DNA of 64,000 nt from CBDUQI01 sp965369325 (GCA_965369325.1 CBDUQI010000004.1:8807-72806), one strand, 5' to 3'. Shown: positions 1-8,602, counted from the first letter of the stretch. Notes: generated by a model from the letters alone, not told the origin. A program made the numbers and translations.

Positions 1-3000
1 TTTGCCCCGTTTTAACTGCACCGCCACCTGCGCACCTGATGCCACCGTGAACTGCGCATAGTCTTTCCACAGGGAATGTTTCGTTAACGCAGACACGTGA
101 TGCAGCCGCACCACCAGGGTGGCGTAGACGTCATCCAGAAAGCCGGAGAACGCGTAGGTCGCCAGCAACGGCGGGCTGTCCGGGTCTTCAGGGCGTTCCG
201 CGCCGAAGAAGGCGGGAAACACCAATTGCGTGCCCCCCTCCGTCTTTTGCTGAATGCACAAGCCGCGTTTGATAAACGTCTGATGCATCGCTTGCAGCAC
301 AATCTGTTCGTCGCTGGCGGCGAGGCGTTCCATGCCTTTGTAGTTCAGTCGTCCGGCTTCGACATCGTCTTCGCCAATGATGCCCAGGTCGTTGTCTGCA
401 TCACGTAGGGTACGAATGACAGCGCTCGCGTAGCAGTTGATCTTCTCTGGCTGTAACAGGATGAAATCGCCAAAATCCAGATGCCACACCAAACCCGGTG
501 CGGCGAGATGGCCGACAACGGTGCTCAGTTCTGCGTGGGTAAATGTGAGATCGGAGAGCGTTAGTCGGAGCCTTTCGTTCAGGTCGCCGAGTCGGATCAG
601 CACATTGCCGGCATCGCGCAGACTCAGGATGGCGGTTTTTAGTTGATCGAAGATCTCGTTGCTGACGATCACCTCCAGTTTATCCCAGTCGATGTGCTCC
701 ACCATCGCCTGTTCCAGTTCGGGGATGCCGATGTTGTTTTTGGCGCTGGTTTCCAGGTAACCGGCGAAGCCCTGGTTTTCCAGAAACTCATCCATGCCTT
801 GCTTAGACGCGCGCAGGCCGCCCACGTCGGTTCGGGCTGCCACCAGCAGCTTACGGTACCTGCCTTGAGCAGCTCGCTTGATGTCGTGATCCCAGCGACC
901 CAGCGAATCGAACAACCGATCGCTTTGGGGATTGAAGACCAGCACCACTAGCGAGGCCCGGTCCATGAACAACTGGTGAATCAGGCGGTAGTCTGCTTGT
1001 CCGGCAAAGTCCCACAGCCAGATCTCGCGGTGCACGCCTTCGGCGGTGATGTCTTTGCCCGCTTTCAACTGCAATGCCCAACCGGAATCGGTGTGTTCGG
1101 CATCCAGTCGGGTGGCCCAGTGGCCGTCGGTGGAGTCGGTGGGTTCCCATTGGCCGGTGGCAATTCTCATCGCCAGGCCGGTTTTGCCGACGCGGCTTTC
1201 CCCGACCAGCAGCACCTTGGCATTGGTGTAGCGTGTTCCGGCGAGGGATGCCGCTTGTTTGTCCTCGCTGTGCTCTTGCCAGAACCTAAGGACGCCGTTT
1301 TCAGCGGCGGAAACGAATTGAAACGGTGCCGCGGGTGTTACCAGCACAGAGTTTACCCTCGCTGTATGACCTTCGAAGGTAGCGGAGCAGGTGTTCTGTG
1401 CCAGGTCCCAAACTCTGACGATGTTGTCGGCGGCGCCGGAGAGAGCGGTGAGGCCATCGGGTGTGACCGCCACGGACAAGACGCTAGCGATGTGCCCTTC
1501 CAGCGTAGCGGAGCAGATGTTTTGTGTCAGGTCCCAGACTTTAACGGTGTTGTCCTGGGCGCCGGAGATGGCGGTGAGTGCATCGGGTGTGATCGCCACG
1601 GAGAAGACACTACCGGTGTGCCCTTCGAGCGTGGCGACGCAGGTGTTTTGTGCGAGATCCCAGATTTTGACGGCGTTGTCCCGGCCGCCGGAGAGGGCGG
1701 TGCGGCCATCGGGCGTGATCGACACGGTCGTAACCGAATCGATGTGCCCCACGAGCGTGGCGGCGCAGGTATTTTGTGCGAGGTCCCAGACTTTTACGGT
1801 GTTGTCCGCAGCGCCGGAGATGGCGGTGAGGCCATCGGGCGTGACCGCCACGGACCAGACAAGAGCGCCGTGCCCTTCGAGCGTTGCGGAGCAGGTGTTC
1901 TGTGCCAGATCCCAGACTTTGACGGTGTTGTCATCGGCGCCGGAGATGGCGGTGAGGCCATCGGGCGTGACTGCCACCGCATTCACCTCATCGTTGTGCC
2001 CTTGGAGCGTTGCGGAGCAGGTTTTTTGTGCCAGATCCCAGACTTTCACGGTGTTCTCCTGGGCGCTGGAGATAGCGGTGAGGCCATCGGGCGTGACCGC
2101 GACGGTAGTAACTTCACCGGTGTGCCCTTGGAGCGTTGCGGAGCAGGTTTTTTGTGTGAGGTCCCAGACGTTGACGGTGCTGTCATAATCGCTGGAGAGG
2201 GCGGTGAAGCCATCGGACGTGACCGCCACGGACATGACACCATCGGTGTGCCCTTCGAGTGTGGCGGAGCAGGTTTTCTGTGCGAGGTCCCAGACTTTGA
2301 CGGTGCTGTCATCGGCGCCGGAGAGGGCGGTGAGGCCATCGGACGTGACCGCCACGGACCAGACAAGAGCGGTGTGCCCTTGGAGCGTGGCAGCGCAGGT
2401 TTTCTGTGCGAGGTCCCAGACTTTGAGGGTACCGTCTTCGGCGCCGGAGAGGGCGGTGAGGCCATCGGGTGTGACCGCCACGGACCAGACATGATCGGTG
2501 TGCCCTTCGAGCGTGGCGGCGCACGTGTTTTGTGCGAGGTCCCAGACTTTAACGGTGTCGTCCTGGGCGCCGGAGAGGGCGGTGAGGCCATCGGACGTGA
2601 TCGCTACGGCCAAGACGCTAGTGGTGTGCCCTTCGAGCGTGGCGGTGCAGGCTTTTTGTGCGAGGTCCCAGACTTTGACGGTGTTGTCACCGGCGCCGGA
2701 GAGGGCGGTGAGGCCATCAGCCGTGACCGCCACAGACCAGACAAGAGCGGTGTGCCCCTCGAGCGTGGCGGAGCAGGTTTTCTGTGCGAGGTCCCAGACT
2801 TTGACGGTGTCGTCATCGGCGCCGGAGAGGGCGGTGAGGCCATCGGGTGTGATCGCCACAGTGTTAACCTCACCGATGTGCCCTTCGAGCGCGGCCGTGC
2901 AGCGGTTAGCCTGTAGGTCGTAAACTCGTACGACGCCGTCGGCGCATCCCGTCACTGCCGTATTTCCATCGGCGGAAATCGCCACCGACCTGACCATGTC

Positions 3001-3513
3001 GGTATGGCCTAAGGAAAAAGCGGCTTCAGCCAGGCGCTTCGGCGCTTCGGTTTTTGTACTTCGTGGGTGCTCACCAACGCCAGTTGCTGTCGAATCGCCC
3101 GGACGACAGGCGTCAACGAGTCGCTGGTACGCATCGTCGCGTTCGTCCCACCAATCCACCCACGCAAAGTGCTGTAACGCTTCTCGCACGGGTGATTGAT
3201 CGAGTCGTACCGGGATGAATCGTCGTTCGGTGTTCTTTGGGTCGCGAAACAAAAACGAGCCACTTTCGTATTCCGCCCAGTCAGACTCGTCAAAGTTCTG
3301 CGACAGCAGCAGCAACAAGACCCGGGAATTCTCCAACCCTGACATGACCTTCGACGGGATAGAATCGCCTGCTTTGATCTCCCAATCGTCCAGCCACACG
3401 GCGAGCCCGTCGCCCCTCAGCCGCTCGGCCAGCCGGCGCACCGCTGGCTTGTCTTTGCTGTTGTGACTCAGAAAGACGTCCCAGGTGTATTTGGTAGAAC
3501 GATCTTGTCGCAC
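1..3513 (-). CDS. TIR - 14-blade WD40 - Roc/COR-type GTPase protein, C-terminus beyond window
   Basis: The frame is open from a GTG at 3513 to the window edge (1171 codons seen). A stop lies 14 codons upstream of the GTG, so the N-terminus is close to this point. Residues about 20-150 form a TIR domain: DVFLSHNSKD, then VWLDDWEI, then the W-x-x-E region (SDWAEYE) where TIR NADases carry the catalytic Glu. Residues about 168-750 hold fourteen WD40 blades, enough for two seven-bladed propellers; twelve of them are near-identical 42-residue units ending VWDLA. A Roc-like GTPase follows: P-loop GESRVGKT (771-778), DFAGQ (835-839), a degenerate ARTD (893-896) in place of N/TKxD, and ETSAKNN. The last part seen resembles a COR or winged-helix region. 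Known of the family: TIR cleaves NAD or scaffolds, WD40 senses or binds, and Roc-COR switches or dimerises. A role in defence or signalling is inference. The gene stands alone, divergent from the FG-GAP gene. Confidence 0.85.
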   Translation of the reverse strand, partial: MRQDRSTKYTWDVFLSHNSKDKPAVRRLAERLRGDGLAVWLDDWEIKAGDSIPSKVMSGLENSRVLLLLLSQNFDESDWAEYESGSFLFRDPKNTERRFIPVRLDQSPVREALQHFAWVDWWDERDDAYQRLVDACRPGDSTATGVGEHPRSTKTEAPKRLAEAAFSLGHTDMVRSVAISADGNTAVTGCADGVVRVYDLQANRCTAALEGHIGEVNTVAITPDGLTALSGADDDTVKVWDLAQKTCSATLEGHTALVWSVAVTADGLTALSGAGDNTVKVWDLAQKACTATLEGHTTSVLAVAITSDGLTALSGAQDDTVKVWDLAQNTCAATLEGHTDHVWSVAVTPDGLTALSGAEDGTLKVWDLAQKTCAATLQGHTALVWSVAVTSDGLTALSGADDSTVKVWDLAQKTCSATLEGHTDGVMSVAVTSDGFTALSSDYDSTVNVWDLTQKTCSATLQGHTGEVTTVAVTPDGLTAISSAQENTVKVWDLAQKTCSATLQGHNDEVNAVAVTPDGLTAISGADDNTVKVWDLAQNTCSATLEGHGALVWSVAVTPDGLTAISGAADNTVKVWDLAQNTCAATLVGHIDSVTTVSITPDGRTALSGGRDNAVKIWDLAQNTCVATLEGHTGSVFSVAITPDALTAISGAQDNTVKVWDLTQNICSATLEGHIASVLSVAVTPDGLTALSGAADNIVRVWDLAQNTCSATFEGHTARVNSVLVTPAAPFQFVSAAENGVLRFWQEHSEDKQAASLAGTRYTNAKVLLVGESRVGKTGLAMRIATGQWEPTDSTDGHWATRLDAEHTDSGWALQLKAGKDITAEGVHREIWLWDFAGQADYRLIHQLFMDRASLVVLVFNPQSDRLFDSLGRWDHDIKRAAQGRYRKLLVAARTDVGGLRASKQGMDEFLENQGFAGYLETSAKNNIGIPELEQAMVEHIDWDKLEVIVSNEIFDQLKTAILSLRDAGNVLIRLGDLNERLRLTLSDLTFTHAELSTVVGHLAAPGLVWHLDFGDFILLQPEKINCYASAVIRTLRDADNDLGIIGEDDVEAGRLNYKGMERLAASDEQIVLQAMHQTFIKRGLCIQQKTEGGTQLVFPAFFGAERPEDPDSPPLLATYAFSGFLDDVYATLVVRLHHVSALTKHSLWKDYAQFTVASGAQVAVQLKRGK
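1285..3008 (-). repeat. Tandem 126-bp WD40-coding repeats (about 13-14 units)
   Basis: This is a DNA-level tandem repeat of 126 bp inside the TIR-WD40-Roc gene. Twelve internal units are very similar in nucleotide sequence, whereas the first (about 2885-3008) and the last (about 1285-1375) are clearly diverged. Each unit encodes the phrase VxVTxDGLTALSGAxDxTVKVWDL followed by a cysteine-containing linker and EGHT. High DNA similarity between units suggests recent expansion or gene conversion. The opposite strand stays open for about 1.9 kb across the array as a by-product. Confidence 0.9.
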
Positions 3514-3817
3514 GTTGGTTTTCTCAGTACTCAGGTAGGCAACAGCCGCTGCGATCTATCAGGCTGCGCCGCGTTGCTGGCACGCCGTCTCGACGCCACT
3601 CTGCGTGCGGCGGGTGGTTTCGCGCCGACGCGCCACCCGTTATACCGGTGCTCGATCAAAAGGTCACCAGCAGAGTGCAGGAGGTATTTATGTCTGTTTT
3701 GTCGCTTCCTTTCTAAAAACACGGTATACGCGCACGAAATCTCGGCGCGATTCGCACAGGCGCTATACTGACCACATGATCTCAAAGAAGATCCCCATCA
3801 GGTGTGGAGCCAGCATT
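3514..3817. other. Divergent intergenic region between the TIR-WD40 and FG-GAP genes
   Basis: These 304 bp hold no convincing long gene. Seen here: a near-ideal Shine-Dalgarno AGGAGG at 3679-3684 in front of an eight-codon ORF at 3690-3716, and a TATACT hexamer at 3764-3769 that could be a -10 box for the FG-GAP gene, although no good -35 box sits 16-18 bp upstream of it. Promoters for both flanking genes must lie here. Confidence 0.5.
3690..3716 (+). other. Possible leader mini-ORF (8 codons) with strong ribosome binding site
   Basis: ATG at 3690 is preceded by AGGAGG with five bases between, an excellent ribosome binding site. The ORF reads MSVLSLPF and stops at 3716, about 100 bp before the FG-GAP start. 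It may be a translated leader, the start of an eroded gene, or chance. Confidence 0.25.
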
Positions 3818-5965
3818 ATGAGCAAGAACATCAAACTGCCCCTTAGGTCCTCTTCAGTATCGCCGTTGCAACCCGTCGCCGCCGGCGTGCGTAACGCACT
3901 ACGCCTGCCCCTGTACGCTGCGTTGGCCGTCATGCCGGTCGGTCTGGCCCAGGCCGAGGGTTTGCCGGTGGAGTTCGATCTGCTGGATTTGTATCGGCTT
4001 GACGCCGACGGCAGCCGCGGCACGGTGCTTGGTGGTTACTTTGAGCGCCAGATTTACACCGGCGGCGCGGTGTCCATCCTGGGCGACTTCAATGGCGACC
4101 CGTTTGACGACTTGCTCGTAAGCTCCTCGGGATACAACGTCACTCACATCATATTTGGGACCGATCAAGGGTTTCCTGCGGATATCAGTTTGAGCGGTGT
4201 TGCCAACGGCGATGGTAGTACGGGTTTTGCCCTGAGTGGCACAACTCGCTACCAGGCGCACGGCGGTGTCGGGCGCGCTGGGGACGTCAACGGTGATGGT
4301 TTGATGGATGTCATCGTGGGTGAGGCCTACAGTCCGGCCGGCCGACCGTTTGCCGGTGGCGCGGTGGTTGTTTTCGGGTCCGATCAAGGGTTCCCCGCCG
4401 ATTTCGACACGGCGGCGCTCGCGCCGGCTAACGGCGGTGATGGGACGGCCGGGTTTGTGATCGCTGGCGCCAGTGCATCGGATGAGGCCGGCACCGGTGC
4501 CGCAGCTGCGGGCGACATGAACGGCGACGGTGTGGACGATCTGGTTCTAGCAACGCGGGCCGGCACTTCGGGGGGCGGCGACCCTACAGGCGAGGTCTAC
4601 GTCCTGTTCGGGCGCGAGGAGAGCTTCCCAGCGGCGGTTGACCTCGCGGATCTGCTGCCGGCCAACGGCGGTGACGGCAGCGCCGGGTTCGTGTTGAACG
4701 GGATCGCGCCCGGTGATTACGTGGGAACCAGTTACCACGAGGGTGCGGCAAGTGCGGCGGGCGATCTTAACGGTGACGGCATTGGCGACCTGATCATGGG
4801 GGCCCGGAACGCAGATGCGGGAGCTGGTGCATACGCCGGGCAGGCATACGTTATTTTTGGTAAAGACGACGGATTCGCGCCGGTCAACGAACTTTCAGCA
4901 TTGCTCCCCGCCAACCAAGGCGACGGTTCCGCGGGATTTGTGATTAATGGCGTGGCAGCGTCGGATGGGCTGGGACACACGGTAGGTGCGGCTGGCGACA
5001 TCAACGGTGATGGCTTGGACGATGCGTTTGTGGGCACCCGCCGCGCCGACGGCGATCTTTACATCATTTTCGGTACCACCGATGGGTTCTTGCCAGTGAT
5101 TGAGGCGGCGGACTTGTTGGCCGCCAACGGCGGCGATGGCTCGGTCGGAATGGTGATGCGTGGCGGGTTGGAGAACGGTCGCTCCAACGCCTCGGTCGCG
5201 GGTGATATGAACCGCGACGGCATCAGCGATCTGCTGGTCGGTCAACCGGGCGCGGCCCCCGGCGGGCCGGGAACGGAGCCGGGCGGCGCGGCCTATCTGG
5301 TGTTCGGCAAGGCGGGCGGTTTCGGCGCCGAGTTCGACCTGCAGAGCCTCAGCATTGCGAATGGCGGTGACGGCAGCGAGGGCATTTCTTTCGCAGGCCC
5401 GAACGACACGAACTACTACGGCGGTACTGGCGTTGGCACTGGCGCTGCATTGAGTGGTGGCGGCGACGTTAACGGCGATGGCCTGGATGACTTGCTTATC
5501 GGCGATCAGAACTTTGAGAACTACCTTGGGCGCGAGCAAGCAGGCGTCGCCTATTTGATCTTTGGGCAGGCCGATCCCGAACCCGTCGGCGTTGAGGTAC
5601 GGGGTGTGGATACGCGAGTGGTGCTTTGTCTAAACCAAGCCGATGGGCAGCGGGTGTTGGCACCGTTCCCGGGGACCGAGCTGCGAGTTGAGGTGGATTG
5701 CGAGGCCCTTGGGCTGCAGGTGGCCAGCGGAGAAGGCGTGTTGATGTACGCTGCGGCGACCGGCGTGGCGCTTCCGCAGGCGATGTTCTCCGGCATCACG
5801 CGGGGACTCGCAACCGGCGCAACGGCCCGGTGCCGGAATCTCACTCAAGGGGGAAGCGTCTCCGTCCCGATCGGGGCGGACGGTGTATGGAACTGCTCCG
5901 CCGCCGGGTTGCCGATTGCGCCCAGCGATGAAGTGGTCGCGATCGTGTTGGGGGTCGCCGAGTAG
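3818..5965 (+). CDS. Secreted FG-GAP / integrin-alpha-like beta-propeller protein
   Basis: This encodes a 715-residue exported protein. The start at 3818 is chosen because GGAG lies eight bases upstream and it gives a Sec signal peptide ending about AQA-EG; an in-frame ATG at 3777 is an alternative. The body contains seven FG-GAP motifs of the type GDxNGDGxDDLxxG, the calcium-binding loops found in integrin alpha-type seven-bladed propellers, each followed by a YVxFG-like strand. A C-terminal region of about 125 residues with four cysteines, rich in beta propensity, does not look like a known anchor. FG-GAP proteins bind ligands or glycans at the cell surface; the ligand here is unknown. No partner gene is adjacent on the same strand. 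A second seven-repeat FG-GAP gene lies at 18.3-20.2 kb on the other side of the cytochrome locus. Confidence 0.85.
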   Translation: MSKNIKLPLRSSSVSPLQPVAAGVRNALRLPLYAALAVMPVGLAQAEGLPVEFDLLDLYRLDADGSRGTVLGGYFERQIYTGGAVSILGDFNGDPFDDLLVSSSGYNVTHIIFGTDQGFPADISLSGVANGDGSTGFALSGTTRYQAHGGVGRAGDVNGDGLMDVIVGEAYSPAGRPFAGGAVVVFGSDQGFPADFDTAALAPANGGDGTAGFVIAGASASDEAGTGAAAAGDMNGDGVDDLVLATRAGTSGGGDPTGEVYVLFGREESFPAAVDLADLLPANGGDGSAGFVLNGIAPGDYVGTSYHEGAASAAGDLNGDGIGDLIMGARNADAGAGAYAGQAYVIFGKDDGFAPVNELSALLPANQGDGSAGFVINGVAASDGLGHTVGAAGDINGDGLDDAFVGTRRADGDLYIIFGTTDGFLPVIEAADLLAANGGDGSVGMVMRGGLENGRSNASVAGDMNRDGISDLLVGQPGAAPGGPGTEPGGAAYLVFGKAGGFGAEFDLQSLSIANGGDGSEGISFAGPNDTNYYGGTGVGTGAALSGGGDVNGDGLDDLLIGDQNFENYLGREQAGVAYLIFGQADPEPVGVEVRGVDTRVVLCLNQADGQRVLAPFPGTELRVEVDCEALGLQVASGEGVLMYAAATGVALPQAMFSGITRGLATGATARCRNLTQGGSVSVPIGADGVWNCSAAGLPIAPSDEVVAIVLGVAE

Positions 5966-5993
5966 GCCACAAGCACGCCACGGTGCGCCTGGA

Positions 5994-7322
5994 TTAGTCG
6001 ACGACCACCCGGGTTAGGAACTGGCGGACTCGACGCAAGTAAGCGTCCGGTTTCTCCCAATACAGCATGTGGCCGACGTCGCTAAGAATGCTGAGCTGGG
6101 CATTTGGAAAAACAGCCGCGTATTCTCGGGCGACCGCCTCGCGCTTGTAGTCGCATTCGCCGCGTAAGATGAGCACCGGTGTGTGGTTGTCTCCAAGTGC
6201 GGGCCTTGGGTCGTCGGTGCGATTTTGGAGTGTTTTTGCCGTCATCCGGTTGGACCAAAATCCGTATCCGGAAGATGCGGCTTTGATGCCTTCGAGGTCG
6301 CAGACAGAGACCGGAAGATAGAACTCGTTCGCAACTTTATCAAAAAGCGACCCCAGCTCTTGTTCACCTGCAAATTTCGCCGCCGCTTTGGGATTGATGT
6401 CTGCCAGTATTAGCGCGGCGAGCAACCGTGGCGTTTCGACCATTGCAGAGAACGCTGTGCGCTGGGTGGGCGTAAGCTGTTCATCCAGGCCGCCGTCGCC
6501 AACGTCGCGCCAGTGCGGATGGTAGATTGGGCCGGCCCCAGAGAAAACAGCGGCCACCACGTGGCCCGGGTGTTTCGCCATGTAGTTGGCACCGAGCGAA
6601 GCACCCCATGACGAACCGATCAGAATTACTTTGTTGGCACCAATTCGTTTGTAGATCGCTTCAAGATCTGCGCGGTGTCGGTCGATAGTGTACTCCGAGA
6701 TATCGCTTAGTCTGGCCGAAAGGCCGCCACCAATCTGGTCATAAAAATACACGTCGTAACCGTCAGTACTCAGGCGCGAGATTACCTCCACGGTGGGTCG
6801 CAATGAAACGCTGTATCCGCCCGGGCCGCCGTGGAGAAAGACAATAGGATGCGTGCGTCGTACCCCGGTCGCCGCCACTTTGCGTACCGCGACGACAGAT
6901 CCGGTATGCAGGTCCCACAACTCAACATCACTCGGTATATCCCTGACGAATTGCTCCTCTTTGGGAATCAACGGTGTCAGGAACAGAATGTCGAATCCGA
7001 CGAGCAACGCAAGGGTCGCAACTGCGCTGGTCGCCAAAGCTGGAAGCCACCTCCTGCCGAGACCAAGATGTCTGAGCGCAAGGTGTGACACAGCGAGCAT
7101 GACGAGAAAACTGACGACGGCTCCCACTGCAATGAACGTTGCGGGCGAATCAACTACTAGCGCAGCCGCCAGGCTCGCGGCGAGAAAGACCAATGCACCC
7201 AAAGCAAACGCGAGCGTCAGGCTAATGATGGCCAACATGCGCCGGAGCCAACGGCGATGGCCGGCCACAGTAGGCACCGGTTCAGCACGGCTCCATTCAT
7301 TAGGTTTGAACATGTCGTTCAA
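5994..7322 (-). CDS. Membrane-anchored alpha/beta hydrolase, proline-iminopeptidase-like (S33 family)
   Basis: The product is 442 residues. The first 115 residues contain about four hydrophobic segments (near 27-57, 62-80 and 93-116), so the enzyme is tethered in the inner membrane. The catalytic part has the S33 oxyanion motif HGGPGG (164-169), the nucleophile elbow GSSWG with Ser238, an Asp in GECDYK and a His in DVGHMLYW. Proline iminopeptidases and related hydrolases release N-terminal proline or hydrolyse esters and amides; the membrane domain is unusual for that family, so the substrate is open. It lies six bases downstream of the MarR gene on the same strand, so the two are almost certainly co-transcribed. 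ATG at 7313 is an alternative start. Confidence 0.8.
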   Translation of the reverse strand: MNDMFKPNEWSRAEPVPTVAGHRRWLRRMLAIISLTLAFALGALVFLAASLAAALVVDSPATFIAVGAVVSFLVMLAVSHLALRHLGLGRRWLPALATSAVATLALLVGFDILFLTPLIPKEEQFVRDIPSDVELWDLHTGSVVAVRKVAATGVRRTHPIVFLHGGPGGYSVSLRPTVEVISRLSTDGYDVYFYDQIGGGLSARLSDISEYTIDRHRADLEAIYKRIGANKVILIGSSWGASLGANYMAKHPGHVVAAVFSGAGPIYHPHWRDVGDGGLDEQLTPTQRTAFSAMVETPRLLAALILADINPKAAAKFAGEQELGSLFDKVANEFYLPVSVCDLEGIKAASSGYGFWSNRMTAKTLQNRTDDPRPALGDNHTPVLILRGECDYKREAVAREYAAVFPNAQLSILSDVGHMLYWEKPDAYLRRVRQFLTRVVVD

Positions 7323-7328
7323 CGGTGC

Positions 7329-7814
7329 CTAATCAATCGACCGGGCCAGCATCGATTTGTGGGTGAGCGCGGTGTAGGCGGCGTCCAGGGCATCGGCGAG
7401 TTGAAGGTCGAGTTCACGGTTGAGATCTTCGAATATTCGCAATGCATCTGTGCAACGCGCCTCTATCAACCCTGACTCGCGATTTCCTTTGCGTGTCAAT
7501 TGAAATACTCGCCTCCTCCCGTCGTTGGGGTCGGCTTTGCAGGACACCATAGAAAGTGTTTCCAGAAGTGCAGTGCGTTTCGCCGTTACCTGGTGTGGTT
7601 CGTTCAACGCTTTCGCTATTTGAACCAGTGACGAGGGCCCATAGTGGCGCAGGAACAAAATTGTAGATACTGATCGGACGGGCACAACGATGCCCGCCGA
7701 TTGGAAAAACTCATCCCCTTGTTTGCTGATCAGCTCGGCCAGACGCTGCGCCCGCGCACCGAGGAACGCCGAACCGATTTCCAATTGTGCGTAGAACGGT
7801 GTCGTATCTGCCAT
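7329..7814 (-). CDS. MarR-family transcriptional regulator
   Basis: This is a 161-residue protein of normal MarR length. A winged helix-turn-helix is visible in the middle: helix region GPSSLVQIAKALNEPHQVTAKRTALLETL-like (spread over about residues 55-85), then the wing DPNDGRRRVFQLTRKG (about 98-113), the typical D-x-R wing of MarR proteins. Flanking helices would dimerise. MarR proteins usually repress their own operon and release DNA on binding a phenolic or other small ligand. The downstream membrane hydrolase is the obvious target, and a candidate operator lies just upstream at 7836-7858. Confidence 0.85.
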   Translation of the reverse strand: MADTTPFYAQLEIGSAFLGARAQRLAELISKQGDEFFQSAGIVVPVRSVSTILFLRHYGPSSLVQIAKALNEPHQVTAKRTALLETLSMVSCKADPNDGRRRVFQLTRKGNRESGLIEARCTDALRIFEDLNRELDLQLADALDAAYTALTHKSMLARSID

Positions 7815-7835
7815 GATCTGTTTAAAGTAAAAAAA

Positions 7836-7858
7836 TAGGTAATAGATTGCGCAACCTA
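7836..7858. promoter_or_regulatory. Candidate MarR operator
   Basis: TAGGT and ACCTA form a short inverted repeat with 13 bases between, and the spacer contains the 8-bp palindrome TTGCGCAA just off-centre. The site is 22-44 bp upstream of the MarR start, where an autorepressor would bind. Assignment is by position and symmetry only. Confidence 0.35.
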
Positions 7859-7871
7859 CTACATTTATGTG

Positions 7872-7976
7872 CTCGCATCAACTGCGCACGCCAACCGCCG
7901 CTATCCATTGGCGCTTGCAAAGGTCGCCAAGGAATTAGGCATGCCGGTCGTGTTAACCAGCAGTGAGGAGGATTAG
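7872..7976 (+). pseudogene. Remnant of an isochorismatase-family hydrolase (YcaC-like)
   Basis: In frame from 7872 to a stop at 7974-7976, the DNA encodes about 34 residues without a start codon. They include YPLALAKVAKELGMPVVLTS followed by SEED, closely resembling the alpha1-beta region of YcaC-type cysteine hydrolases, where the family has NVLALAKxAKxFxLPVVLTTS. The rest of the enzyme, including its catalytic Asp/Lys/Cys, is absent, so this is a short leftover. The intact gene may once have been a divergent target of the MarR protein. The family match is from memory of the motif, not from a search. Confidence 0.5.
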
Positions 7977-8022
7977 TTTAAGGCCCTTGACAGTCCGTTA
8001 CCTATGTACCAAGATACCATCT

Positions 8023-8280
8023 ATGTCACGAGCGATCCAACGCGTACAAACGGGCGTGCGCATCGAAAAACGCCTGTTGAAGGTACTGAAAGCCCTTGCT
8101 GAGCAGCTAGATATCTCTCTAGGTGATCTCCTGGAAGGGATGGCGCTGCATTGTTTCGAAGGCAAGGCGCCTTTTTCCGATACTACCCTCGGCAAGATTG
8201 AGAAACTGAAAGATGTTTACGAACTCGATCTCACCGCTGAGGATAGTCACAGATTAGATGAGCAGGGTAACGATGACTGA
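8023..8280 (+). CDS. Small hypothetical protein, possibly ribbon-helix-helix-like
   Basis: The product is 85 residues, taking ATG 8023. A GTG at 7963 would add 20 residues that look unlike protein. It starts with a basic stretch followed by GVRIEKRLLKVLKALAEQLD and a helix SLGDLLEGMALHCF, a beta-strand/helix/helix order that recalls ribbon-helix-helix DNA-binding proteins. The C-terminus is acidic. TTGACA at 7986-7991 is a perfect -35 hexamer, but no good -10 box is spaced correctly. The stop codon overlaps the start of the next ORF by eight bases, so the two are translationally coupled. Function is unknown. Confidence 0.55.
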   Translation: MSRAIQRVQTGVRIEKRLLKVLKALAEQLDISLGDLLEGMALHCFEGKAPFSDTTLGKIEKLKDVYELDLTAEDSHRLDEQGNDD

Positions 8281-8602
8281 TTGGCTTCGGATTTGTGTAG
8301 GAGTATTTGTGATGTCTACGGCGTTAGGCGGTTGCAAACATGGTGGTGAGTTCTCCGACTTAGACCCACTGACGATTTCACGTACGGGTTCTTTTGATCT
8401 CGAGATGCTTGACGTCGTCTCAGGCGGTGCCGTACTTGGTTTGTACTTCCACTCCGATATCTTTCAAAAACCCGGTTGGCAGGATGCCGCCTGCGCAGAT
8501 AATCACTTGATCGTTCGGCAGCTCGACTGGCCCGTCAACTGCGTCGATCAGCACAGAATGTTCGCTGATCGAACGGACATTGGCGCTCAGCAATACCCCT
8601 AG
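8273..8602 (+). CDS. Short lipoprotein-like ORF, probably truncated, overlapping the flavoprotein gene
   Basis: ATG 8273 overlaps the stop of the upstream gene (ATGACTGA) and has AGGGT upstream. The first 22 residues form a lipoprotein signal with lipobox ALGGC, then KHGGEFSDLDPL. From position 8420 on, the ORF lies antisense to the 3' end of the oxidoreductase gene, and that part (residues about 50-109) has no convincing protein character. The likely reading is a lipoprotein gene whose 3' part was lost when the neighbouring locus was joined here. A genuine small overlapping lipoprotein is the alternative. Confidence 0.4.
   Translation: MTDWLRICVGVFVMSTALGGCKHGGEFSDLDPLTISRTGSFDLEMLDVVSGGAVLGLYFHSDIFQKPGWQDAACADNHLIVRQLDWPVNCVDQHRMFADRTDIGAQQYP

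Noticed and set aside
976..2916. A 646-codon open frame on the plus strand with regular repeats
   Set aside because: It is antisense to the WD40 array. The minus frame gives clear VKVWDL/EGHT units; the plus frame is a by-product of the repeat and G+C-rich codons.
1285..3008. Regular 126-bp repeat as a CRISPR-like array
   Set aside because: Units are adjacent, lack spacers and are in frame as protein repeats.
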